A stretch of 64,000 nucleotides of DNA from Verrucomicrobiota bacterium. GTDB taxonomy: Bacteria > Verrucomicrobiota > Kiritimatiellia > RFP12 > UBA1067. Where the stretch lies: positions 62,001-126,000 of the forward strand of contig JAHFSX010000003.1 in the NCBI GenBank assembly GCA_023269675.1, given 5' to 3'. This document shows positions 56,010 through 64,000 of this stretch, piece by piece (the first letter of the stretch is position 1; each line of letters begins with the position of its first letter). The position numbers and the translations under genes are program-made. The notes under the pieces are model-generated. The model was given only the letters and a program-made list of their open reading frames with translations. It did not search any database and had not been told where the DNA came from.

Positions 56010-56087
56010 GGTAGGGACGCCTCCCCGAACCGTCCGCAGGTCATCGCGAGCACGGACCGGCGGACGGTTCGGGGAACCGTCCCTACC
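56010..56087. repeat. REP/MITE-like element copy with a broken (chimeric) first hairpin
   Basis: GGTAGGGACGCCT-CCCCG-AACCGTCCGC (arms mismatched) then GACGGTT-CGGGG-AACCGTC. Confidence 0.8.
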
Positions 56088-56100
56088 TGAGATCCCGCGT

Positions 56101-56595
56101 TTACACCACCTCGTCCCACTTCAGCGAGTTGCAGACCGGGCATTTGTCCGGGTGCCCGTCGGCCACGGTGTTGCCGCAGACCGGGCAGACGTAGAACTTC
56201 TGCGCGGCGATGTCCTTGCCGCTCTTGGCCGCGGCCAGGGCGGCCGTGTAGAGGTCGAAGTGGGTCTTCTCGACCGTCATGGCGTAAGCGAACGAGCGCT
56301 CGGCCACGGCGTTGCCCTCCTCCTGGGCCTCCTTCACATAAGGCGGATACATCTGCGTGAACTCGAAATTCTCGCCGCCGACCGCGTCCTGCAGGTTGGC
56401 CACGGTGTCGCTGACGCCGCCCATGGCGCGCAGGTGCGCGAGGGCGTGCACGGTTTCGGCCTGGGCCGCGGCGCGGAACAGTTTGGCGATGCCCGGCAGC
56501 TTGTCCTGGTCCGCCTTCTTGGCATATGCGAGATACTTGCGGTTGGCCTGGCTTTCGCCGGCGAAAGCGCCTTTAAGGTTGTCGATGGTCGCCAT
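56101..56595 (-). CDS. rubrerythrin
   Basis: MATIDNLKGAFAGESQANRKYLAYAKKADQDKLPGIAKLFRAAAQAETVHALAHL...YVCPVCGNTVADGHPDKCPVCNSLKWDEV. Confidence 0.95.
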   Translation of the reverse strand: MATIDNLKGAFAGESQANRKYLAYAKKADQDKLPGIAKLFRAAAQAETVHALAHLRAMGGVSDTVANLQDAVGGENFEFTQMYPPYVKEAQEEGNAVAERSFAYAMTVEKTHFDLYTAALAAAKSGKDIAAQKFYVCPVCGNTVADGHPDKCPVCNSLKWDEVV

Positions 56596-56763
56596 GATGC
56601 TACTCCTTTGTTTCACGGGGGACCTTCCGCAGCGGCACGCCACAGGGCATGACCGATCGGGAGGTCAATTAGACAGGGCTAACATTATACGGTTTTCCCC
56701 CGGGACCGCAAGCGGATTAATCACGAATGTCGGCTTGACACCCGGCCGCGAGTTTTCGACACT

Positions 56764-57741
56764 ATGCCCATGCAAGAGCTCCTTCAAGAGATCGCCAAGA
56801 AACGCATCCTGGTGATCGGCGACCTGATGCTGGACCATTACATCTGGGGTGACGCCTCGCGTCTCTCCCCGGAGGCGCCGGTTCCCATCGTCAAGGTCGA
56901 CCGCGACACGTACACGGCGGGCGGCGCGGCCAACGTCGCGGCCAACCTCCGGGCCTTGGGGGTGGCGACCGAGGTGATCGGGACCGCCGGCGCCGACGCG
57001 TACGGCCGCATGCTGCAGGACATCCTGCGCCAATATGGCGTCGCCTACGACGACGCGCTCTGCGGCGAGAAGGCCGCGACCATCGTCAAGACGCGGGTCA
57101 TGTGCCGCAACCAGCAGCTTTGCCGCCTGGACCGCGAGGACGCGCCCTCCGCCTACGCGCTTTCCGAGGGCGTCCGCGCGGGGCTGCAGGAAAAGATCGC
57201 GCGGGCGGACGCGGTGATCCTCTCCGACTACGCCAAAGGCGTGATCACCAGCGAGCTGATCCGCTGGGTGCAGACCTGTGTCCGCCCCGGGCAAATTCTG
57301 GCGCTTGATCCCAAGCCGCGCGCCGACCTGGTTTTCACGGGGGTATCGCTGATGACCCCGAACAAGGCCGAGGCGGTCCAGCTGGCCGGGCTGCACGGCA
57401 CCGAGGCCCACACGTTCCCCAAAGAGGCGGTCGCGGCGTGCATCCACGAGCGCTACGCGCCCCGCCACCTGGTGATCACGCTCGGGGGCGAGGGGATGCT
57501 GCTGTGCGCGGACGGGAAGCCCGGCCGCCAGATCCCGACCGCGGCCCGCGAGGTGTTCGATGTCTCCGGCGCAGGCGATACGGTGATCGCCACCCTGACC
57601 GCGGCCCTGGCGGCCGGCGCGGACATCGACCGCGCCGCAGCGCTGGCCAACCTGGCCGCGGGGGTGGTGGTCGGCAAGCTCGGCACGGCCGTGGCCCGCC
57701 CCGAGGAGATCCTCGCCTGCGCGACGCGGACGGCGCCATGA
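56764..57741 (+). CDS. hldE: D-glycero-beta-D-manno-heptose-7-phosphate kinase (RfaE1-type PfkB sugar kinase)
   Basis: RILVIGDLMLDHYIWGDASRLSPEAPVPIVKVDRDTYTAGGAANVAANLRALG...DVSGAGDTVIATLTAALAAG; kinase domain only. Confidence 0.88.
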   Translation: MPMQELLQEIAKKRILVIGDLMLDHYIWGDASRLSPEAPVPIVKVDRDTYTAGGAANVAANLRALGVATEVIGTAGADAYGRMLQDILRQYGVAYDDALCGEKAATIVKTRVMCRNQQLCRLDREDAPSAYALSEGVRAGLQEKIARADAVILSDYAKGVITSELIRWVQTCVRPGQILALDPKPRADLVFTGVSLMTPNKAEAVQLAGLHGTEAHTFPKEAVAACIHERYAPRHLVITLGGEGMLLCADGKPGRQIPTAAREVFDVSGAGDTVIATLTAALAAGADIDRAAALANLAAGVVVGKLGTAVARPEEILACATRTAP

Positions 57742-58286
57742 CCCCTTCCCGCGATACCAGGGCGGGGCTGTTTCTCGACCGCGACGGCACCATCATCGCC
57801 GATGCCGGGTTCCTCAGCGACCCGGCGGGCGTGGTTTTGCTGGCTGGCGCGAAGGAGGCGCTGCACCGTGCGCTCCGCTCGCACCGCCTCTACCTCTTCT
57901 CGAACCAGAGCGGCATCGGGCGCGGGTACTACACGCTGGCGCAGGCGCTGGCGGTCAACGCCCGCATGGAGGCGCTGCTGGCGCTGCCGCCGCCCGGCTT
58001 CTCCGCGGTCTGTCTCGCTCCCGAGGCGCCCGAGGCCCCGGCGGTCTACCGCAAGCCCTCGCCGCGCTTCATCCGCGAGTGCATCGAAAAGGACGGGCTC
58101 GACCCGGCGCGGTGCTGGATGGTGGGCGACCGCCTGAGCGACCTCCAGGCCGGGGTCAACGCGGGCATCCGCGCCGCGCTCGTCCGCAATCCCGACCACT
58201 TTTCCGAAGAGGTCCGCCTCTTTTGCCAGACGCACGGGCTACCCGCGTTCGATTCGCTCGCGCAGGCGGTCGCCGCGGTCCTGTAA
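57738..58286 (+). CDS. gmhB: HAD-IIIA D-glycero-heptose-1,7-bisphosphate 7-phosphatase-like
   Basis: GLFLDRDGTIIADAGFLSDPAGVVLLAGA...LFSNQSGIGRGYYT...CWMVGDRLSDLQAGVNAGIRAALV; ATGA overlap with kinase gene. Confidence 0.85.
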   Translation: MTPSRDTRAGLFLDRDGTIIADAGFLSDPAGVVLLAGAKEALHRALRSHRLYLFSNQSGIGRGYYTLAQALAVNARMEALLALPPPGFSAVCLAPEAPEAPAVYRKPSPRFIRECIEKDGLDPARCWMVGDRLSDLQAGVNAGIRAALVRNPDHFSEEVRLFCQTHGLPAFDSLAQAVAAVL

Positions 58287-58367
58287 TTTTTTTTGCGTTT
58301 CCCCTTGCGCCGCGGCGACCGAATACGCTACTCTCATTCTTCCGTATCACGGAAAGGCTTTTGTTTT

Positions 58368-58574
58368 ATGAAAAAGGATATCCATCCCAATTACGATGAC
58401 GCGACCATCACTTGCGCCTGCGGCAACGTGATCACCACGCGTTCGACCAAAAAAGAAATGACCGTCAACACCTGTTCAGCCTGCCATCCCTATTTCACCG
58501 GGCAGCAGACGATGATGGACACCGAGGGTCGTGTCGACCAGTTCATGAAGCGCTACGCCATCAAGAAGGCGTAG
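58368..58574 (+). CDS. rpmE: 50S ribosomal protein L31 (zinc-binding form)
   Basis: MKKDIHPNYDDATITCACGNVITTRSTKKEMTVNTCSACHPYFTGQQTMMDTEGRVDQFMKRY. Confidence 0.95.
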   Translation: MKKDIHPNYDDATITCACGNVITTRSTKKEMTVNTCSACHPYFTGQQTMMDTEGRVDQFMKRYAIKKA

Positions 58575-58649
58575 CTCGTTTCCTCTATAGGCGGGTCGGA
58601 TGGCGCAACCTTTGCGGTTCTGCGCACTCCGGCCCGTTTTTTATTCCCC

Positions 58650-59744
58650 ATGATCGACAAAGCGCAAATCCAGCGGGTGCTCGACAAGATTCAGGCCGCC
58701 GAGGCGGCGTTGTCGGATCCGTCCGTTCTCGGTAACTCCAAGGTCTACCGCGCGAAGGTGCGCGAACACGCCGCGCTGAAGAAGCTCGAGAGCGTGGCCA
58801 ACGCCTATTTCCGGGCGCTGGATGACCTCGAAGACAACCGCGTGATGGCCGCCGAGTCCGCGGGCGACCCCGAGCTCGCCGCGATGGCCCGCGAGGAGAT
58901 CGTCCGCCTGGAAGCCCTGCTGCCGGCCGCCGAGGTGGCCGTGCTCGCCGGGCTGCTGCCCCCCGAGCCCGCCGACGCCCGCAACGCGGTATTCGAGATC
59001 CGCGCCGGCACGGGCGGCGAGGAGGCCGCGCTCTTCGCGGCGGTGCTTTTCCGCATGTACGCCCGGTTCTGCGACGCCAAGGGGTGGAAAATCTCCATCA
59101 TCGACTCCAACGGCACCGAATTGGGCGGCTACAAGGAGATCGTCTTCACCGTGATCGGCGAAGGCGCCTACGGCGCGTTCAAGTTCGAAAGCGGCGGCCA
59201 CCGCGTGCAGCGCGTGCCGGCGACCGAGGCCCAGGGCCGCATCCACACCTCCGCCGCCACCATCATCGTTTTCCCCGAGGCCGACGAGGAGGACGCGATC
59301 GACCTGCCGGAGAGCGAGCTGCGCGTCGACATCTTCTGCGCGGGCGGCCACGGCGGACAAGGGGTCAACACCACCTATTCGGCCATCCGCATCACGCATC
59401 TGCCCACCGGCCTGGTGGCGCAGTGCCAGGACGAGCGCTCGCAGCACCGGAACAAGGCCAAGGCGCTCGCGGTCCTGAAATCCCGCATCCTCGACCAGCG
59501 GCTGCAGGCGGAAGAGGCCAAACTCGGGAAGACCCGCCTCGACCTGCGCGGCTCGGGCGACCGCAGCCAGCGCATCCGCACCTACAACTTCCCGCAGAAC
59601 CGCATGACCGACCACCGCGTGAACCTCACGCTCTACTGCCTCGACCGCATCGTGGAGGGCGATCTCGCCCCGCTGCTGAACGCGCTCCACACCTACGACC
59701 TCGACCAGCGGCTCGAAGCCGAGCTCGGCGTCAAGCGCGGATAA
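58650..59744 (+). CDS. prfA: peptide chain release factor 1
   Basis: [25 protein letters not shown]...[24 protein letters not shown]...[23 protein letters not shown]. Confidence 0.94.
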   Translation: MIDKAQIQRVLDKIQAAEAALSDPSVLGNSKVYRAKVREHAALKKLESVANAYFRALDDLEDNRVMAAESAGDPELAAMAREEIVRLEALLPAAEVAVLAGLLPPEPADARNAVFEIRAGTGGEEAALFAAVLFRMYARFCDAKGWKISIIDSNGTELGGYKEIVFTVIGEGAYGAFKFESGGHRVQRVPATEAQGRIHTSAATIIVFPEADEEDAIDLPESELRVDIFCAGGHGGQGVNTTYSAIRITHLPTGLVAQCQDERSQHRNKAKALAVLKSRILDQRLQAEEAKLGKTRLDLRGSGDRSQRIRTYNFPQNRMTDHRVNLTLYCLDRIVEGDLAPLLNALHTYDLDQRLEAELGVKRG

Positions 59745-60353
59745 TCAGCCAGGCGGCAATATCTTGCGCTTGTTGCGCCGGGTCAGGATATGGTGCGTCA
59801 GCACCAGCAGCAGCACGATGATCCCGAAAGCCCCCAGCCGCAGGTGCGGATCGCGCAGGTAGGGCAGGATCCATTCCCCGATAAACACGCCCAGCTCCAG
59901 GAACAGCGCGGACTGGACCATCGACGCCAGGAGCAGCAGGAACAGAAACCGCGGCAGCGGGTACTTCACGGCGCCGGCCGACACATAGGCGAGCGTGCGC
60001 GCGCCGGGCAGGAAGCGGGCGATCACGATGGTTTTGATCGCCTGGCGCTCGAAATAGGTCTCCATCCAGGCCAGCCGGGCCGCGTCCACCCAGCGCAGCC
60101 GGATCAGGAAAAGCGTCGCGTAACGGCCGATGAGATACAGGCCGAGATCCCCGGCCAGGCCGCCGAGGGTCATGCTGACGAACGCGATCCCCCAGCCGAC
60201 CTGCCCCGCCGCCACCAGCAGCCCCACCCCGCAGCGGGCGGCGTCCTCGAGAAAGCAGGTCCCCACCGCCACCAGCAGGCCCTGAAGCCAGAGATGGTTG
60301 GAGAGCTGCTGACAGATCTGGATGAACGCGTCTTCGGTCACAGGGCCTCGCAC
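59745..60353 (-). CDS. DedA/SNARE-associated family membrane protein
   Basis: GTCFLEDAARCGVGLLVAAGQVGW...GDLGLYLIGRYA...IVIARFLPGARTLAYVSAGAVKYPLPRFL. Confidence 0.85.
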   Translation of the reverse strand: MRGPVTEDAFIQICQQLSNHLWLQGLLVAVGTCFLEDAARCGVGLLVAAGQVGWGIAFVSMTLGGLAGDLGLYLIGRYATLFLIRLRWVDAARLAWMETYFERQAIKTIVIARFLPGARTLAYVSAGAVKYPLPRFLFLLLLASMVQSALFLELGVFIGEWILPYLRDPHLRLGAFGIIVLLLVLTHHILTRRNKRKILPPG

Positions 60354-60609
60354 TCGGGGATAGTCGCACGGAAAAGGCGATGATTATCACACGAACCGGC
60401 CCGCAGCTCAAGTGCGCTCTCGCAAAAAATTCAGCTTTTTGCTGATTTCTCTCTTGCGCCTGATACCCCCTTTGTCCTATTCTATAACCTACAACGAAAG
60501 AATAGTCTTGGCCGATGGCCTGGGAGGCGGGTGTCTCCCGGTTGTCCGTCAGGATTTTGAAGGTTTAAACGTGTTAACAGCTAAAGCCAATGACAGGAGG
60601 GTTTCTTTA

Positions 60610-62085
60610 ATGAACCTGACTACAAAGCGAATGCTACAGTATATGACGGTGTTTGCGGGCGCGTGTGCGCTTTCCGCCACCGCAACGACGACGTGGGTGT
60701 CGGATTCGTTCGAAGCGCCGGAAGGCACGAACAATAATCTCATTGCCACTTATAAGATGGTCGTTTCGGGTACCAATAACGAGTTCACCAACTCCCCCTG
60801 GACCTCCTCGGCCGCCGGTGACGCTTCCAAGCTCATCACGGGCGCCGCCGCTGACTCCGGTTACGCAGGCATCCATCCGATCGCCGTTGCGGACCAGCTG
60901 CTGGTCCTCGACCTCGCGACCGAGGGGCAGACCCTCGCGCGTACGGTGACGAACGACGTCAATCCCACGTGTTCGTTCGCGTCAGGGAACGTGTACGTGG
61001 ACACCCTGATCAAGTTCACCCCGAGCGAGGATACGCCGTCGATCGGCAATGACGTCAAGGTGGCGGTCTATGTCGACGTCAACTCCAATCTCGTGGTGCA
61101 TCATCAGGCTTATGATCTCGTGAACTCACTGGGTTGGACGACTAACAGTGTGATTCCAGGGCTCATTTCGCCGACGAACTGGTACCGTCTGACGATCCAG
61201 TTGGGCAATACGGCAACGATCGGCGAGTCCTGCAAGATCTACCTGAACGGCGTGGCCATTTCGCACACCAACGCCTTTTCGGCGGGACCTGTGGCGGGCG
61301 GCCAGTGGTTCTTGACTGCGGCCGCTGGCACCGAACTCTCGACGGTCGCCTTCCAGGGCACCGGCGCGGCGGATGAGCTGGTCGTGACGGACATACCGGC
61401 TGACTTCGGCGCTCCGGCAGGCATCCTGCTGACGCTGGTGTTCGATCCGGCGATGGTCTCGGTCCTGACGAACGGCGCTGAGGCTGCTACCCTCGCGCAG
61501 GTCCCGACCTCCACGCCCATCGTGATCAACGCCAAGCCTTGGTACGAGATCACGTCGATGGGCAGCCTGTTCACCGGTCCCTCGGTCACGAACAAGGTCG
61601 CCGGCACCGAGATGATCACCAACGTCGACGGCACGGTCGAGAGCGCGACCAGCGCGACGAACACGATCACGGCGCAGCTCTACAGCGACACCGGTTCGAT
61701 CTCCACGGGTCTGGGCGGCGGCACGTATCCGGCCAACAAGGTCGCGCTCTGGGCCACCACCTACAGCCAGACGGTTCTGACCCCCGACATGCTGGACGAC
61801 TACCTGCTGAACGTCGCCCCGGCCACGGACGCGGTGCTCAAGATCAACTCGATCACGGTTAACAGCGGGACGGGGTTGGTCACAATCAAGGTGGGCGCCA
61901 CGTCCGGGCTCGTCGATATGACCGCCGCAGCCCTCAACGGCACGTTGGTTGTTTACACGACCGACGATCTGACGACTCCGTTCGCCCTGATCGGCACGTT
62001 CGCGATCACTGTGGAGACGGCTTCAGAGGTCACGGTCACCGTGCCGGTGGGCGATGGCAAGTTCATCAAGGCCGTCGTGCAGTAA
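60610..62085 (+). CDS. secreted hypothetical protein with LamG/concanavalin-like region
   Basis: MNLTTKRMLQYMTVFAGACALSATATTTWVSDSFEAPEG...; NWYRLTIQLGNTATIGESCKIYLNGVAISHTNAFSAG; good RBS (GACAGGAGGG) upstream of 60610. Confidence 0.75.
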   Translation: MNLTTKRMLQYMTVFAGACALSATATTTWVSDSFEAPEGTNNNLIATYKMVVSGTNNEFTNSPWTSSAAGDASKLITGAAADSGYAGIHPIAVADQLLVLDLATEGQTLARTVTNDVNPTCSFASGNVYVDTLIKFTPSEDTPSIGNDVKVAVYVDVNSNLVVHHQAYDLVNSLGWTTNSVIPGLISPTNWYRLTIQLGNTATIGESCKIYLNGVAISHTNAFSAGPVAGGQWFLTAAAGTELSTVAFQGTGAADELVVTDIPADFGAPAGILLTLVFDPAMVSVLTNGAEAATLAQVPTSTPIVINAKPWYEITSMGSLFTGPSVTNKVAGTEMITNVDGTVESATSATNTITAQLYSDTGSISTGLGGGTYPANKVALWATTYSQTVLTPDMLDDYLLNVAPATDAVLKINSITVNSGTGLVTIKVGATSGLVDMTAAALNGTLVVYTTDDLTTPFALIGTFAITVETASEVTVTVPVGDGKFIKAVVQ

Positions 62086-62116
62086 GCCTTCGCTGAATTA
62101 GTTCAAGACTGACATG

Positions 62117-62183
62117 CAGGGGTCCGCGGCGACGCGGGCCCCTGTTGTTTTAGAGGCCGGGCGCGTGCGCCCGGCCTATTTTT
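62117..62183 (+). terminator. two tandem terminator-like hairpins
   Basis: CAGGGGTCCGCGGCGACGCGGGCCCCTG-TTGTTTT and GGCCGGGCGCGTGCGCCCGGCC-TATTTTT. Confidence 0.75.
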
Positions 62184-62277
62184 CGGTTTGCGTGGCCCTG
62201 CATACTGTGGTACCCTATCACATACGGTAAAAGTGACGTTTGGCTGCGAGACAGCCGACATCTTCTGGAGTAGCCTT

Positions 62278-63582
62278 ATGCCCAAATTCGCGTATGTCGC
62301 AGTGGATTCCGCCGGCAAAGAGAGCCGCGGCACAATCGAAGCCCCCAACCAGGCTCAGGCGGTGGCCAAAGTGCGCAGCCAGGGGCTCTTTCCGACCGCC
62401 ATCGGCGCGGCCGACGGCGCGGCGGGGGCCCCCGCCGGCGCGGCTGCCGCGAAGAGGCCTGCCCCCGGCGGCGCCAAGAAGGGCGGCGGCAAGATGAGCA
62501 TGGAGATCAAGATGCCGAAGTTCCTGCGCGGCCGCGTCAAGCCGAAGGATCTCACGGTGCTCACCCGGCAGCTCGCCACGCTGGTGGACGCGGGCCTGCC
62601 TCTGCTGCGCGGGCTGCACGTGCTCCAGCGGCAGACCCCGAACGCGACGCTGCGGGAAGCGCTGGCCGGCATGTGCGAGGCGGTCGAGAGCGGCAGCACC
62701 TTCTCGGAGTCGCTCGCCAACTACCCCAAGATCTTCAGCAACCTCTACATCAACATGGTGCGCGCGGGCGAGGCCGGCGGCGTGCTGGAGGTGGTGTTGA
62801 CCCGTTTGGCCGAGTTCGCCGAAAAGGCCGAACGCATCAAGAACAAGGTCAAGGGCGCCATGGTCTACCCGACCGTGACGTTTTTCGCGGCCATCGGCAT
62901 CACGAGCTTCCTGCTGGTCGCGGTGATCCCGAAGTTCAAGGACATTTTCAACGACTTGCTCGAAGGCAAGCCGCTGCCGGTCGTCACGCAGTTCGTGATG
63001 AACGCCAGCAACCTGCTGATGCACAACGGCCTGGCGGTGCTGGGCGCCGTGGCCGTCTTCGTGGTGCTCTTCAAGATATTCGCCAAGACCAAGACCGGCA
63101 GCTATACGCTGGATGTGGTCAAGCTGAAAGCGCCGATGTTCGGCACGCTGGTGCGCCGCACGGCGGTCTCGCGCATGACCCGCACCCTGGGCACCCTGCT
63201 CGCCTCCGGCGTGCCGGTCCTGCAGGCGCTGACGATCGTGCGCGACACCACGGGCAACGCGGTGATCTCCCGCGCCATGCAGGCGGTGCACGACGCCGTG
63301 AAGGAAGGCGAGAGCATGACCGCGCCGCTGGCGGCCAGCAAGGTCTTCCCGCCGATGGTGGTTTCGATGGTGGAGGTGGGCGAGGAGACCGGCGCGCTGC
63401 CGGACATGCTGACGCGCATCGCGGACACCTACGACGACGAGGTGGACAACGCGGTGGCGGGCCTGACCTCGGTGATCGAGCCGCTGATGATCATCGTGCT
63501 CGCGGTGATCGTCGGCACGATCGTCATCGCGATGTTCATGCCCATGATCCAGATCATCGGCACCCTCGGCTCGGCGACGTAA
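62278..63582 (+). CDS. type II secretion / type IV pilus inner-membrane platform protein (GspF/PilC family)
   Basis: MPKFAYVAVDSAGKESRGTIEAPNQAQAVAKVRSQGLFPTAI...LTRQLATLVDAGLPLLRGLHVLQRQ...MVSMVEVGEETGALPDMLTRIADTYDDEVDNAVAGLTSVIEPLMIIVLAVIVG. Confidence 0.93.
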   Translation: MPKFAYVAVDSAGKESRGTIEAPNQAQAVAKVRSQGLFPTAIGAADGAAGAPAGAAAAKRPAPGGAKKGGGKMSMEIKMPKFLRGRVKPKDLTVLTRQLATLVDAGLPLLRGLHVLQRQTPNATLREALAGMCEAVESGSTFSESLANYPKIFSNLYINMVRAGEAGGVLEVVLTRLAEFAEKAERIKNKVKGAMVYPTVTFFAAIGITSFLLVAVIPKFKDIFNDLLEGKPLPVVTQFVMNASNLLMHNGLAVLGAVAVFVVLFKIFAKTKTGSYTLDVVKLKAPMFGTLVRRTAVSRMTRTLGTLLASGVPVLQALTIVRDTTGNAVISRAMQAVHDAVKEGESMTAPLAASKVFPPMVVSMVEVGEETGALPDMLTRIADTYDDEVDNAVAGLTSVIEPLMIIVLAVIVGTIVIAMFMPMIQIIGTLGSAT

Positions 63583-63729
63583 GAGCGGGGCCACAGGAGG
63601 CCGGAGACAGAATTAAGGAGCCGGAATGGATGCGGGTTCAAAGCCGGCGGGCACCGCGTTCAACCCTGCGCACTGAATTCTGCCGACGGCCGCCCGGATC
63701 CAATTTAAATAGGTAAGAGGTGGTTGTTC

Positions 63730-64000
63730 ATGAATAATGGCAAGCAAGACAAGCGCGCGGCCTTCACCCTCATCGAGATGATGGTGGTGGTGGCGATCAT
63801 CGGCGTGCTGATCGCCGGCGTGTTCCGGCTGATGGGCGCGGCGGGCGAAAGCAACAAGAAGGCGCTGACGATCGCGCGCATGCAGAAGCTGCAGAACGCG
63901 CTCTCCGGGTTTTACGCCGAGTTCGGCACCTACCCGCCGGTCACCCAGCACGGCTCGCCGGACCCGTTTGTCGCCCAGAACGCCGACAGCGGCCAGGAGG
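63730..64000 (+). CDS. type II secretion pseudopilin-like protein (truncated by window end)
   Basis: ATG at 63730: MNNGKQDKRAAFTLIEMMVVVAIIGVLIAGVFRLMGAAGESNKKALTIARMQKLQNALSGFYAEFGTYPP; not in ORF track because no stop in window. Confidence 0.85.
   Translation, partial: MNNGKQDKRAAFTLIEMMVVVAIIGVLIAGVFRLMGAAGESNKKALTIARMQKLQNALSGFYAEFGTYPPVTQHGSPDPFVAQNADSGQE

Overview
This is a GC-rich bacterial chromosome window. Its style (giant autotransporter-strand-repeat proteins, HzsA-related multidomain proteins, pseudopilins) suggests the PVC superphylum, perhaps Kiritimatiellota or Verrucomicrobiota, but that placement is inference. About 33 protein genes and one tRNA can be supported. From left to right they are: aldo/keto reductase (partial); a discoidin/HzsA-like/c-heme/FGE protein; L-fucose isomerase; KpsF; ExbB-ExbD-TonB; MutS; a 2962-aa autotransporter-strand-repeat/LamG protein; a GH5-like protein; a SWIM/SNF2 pair; dnaA-dnaN with flanking DnaA boxes (likely oriC); tRNA-Gln(CTG); tex; mnmE; a membrane protein; mnmG; an S8 protease; a DUF2339/DUF3999 pair; an ABC permease; rubrerythrin; heptose kinase/GmhB; rpmE; prfA; dedA; a secreted protein; GspF; and a pseudopilin (partial). 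The most notable non-coding signals are: (i) two perfect 16-bp parS-like palindromes, 116 bp apart, inside an in-frame insertion in mnmG; (ii) a tandem array with an exact 124-bp period just downstream of mnmG, whose units combine conserved hairpins with a swapped 28-nt cassette; (iii) a dispersed family of paired hairpins with varying stems and fixed, mutually complementary loops (CCCCG/CGGGG), plus sibling hairpin families; (iv) intergenic inverted arrays built from short degenerate words. All calls come from reading the sequence and the ORF track; no database search was run.
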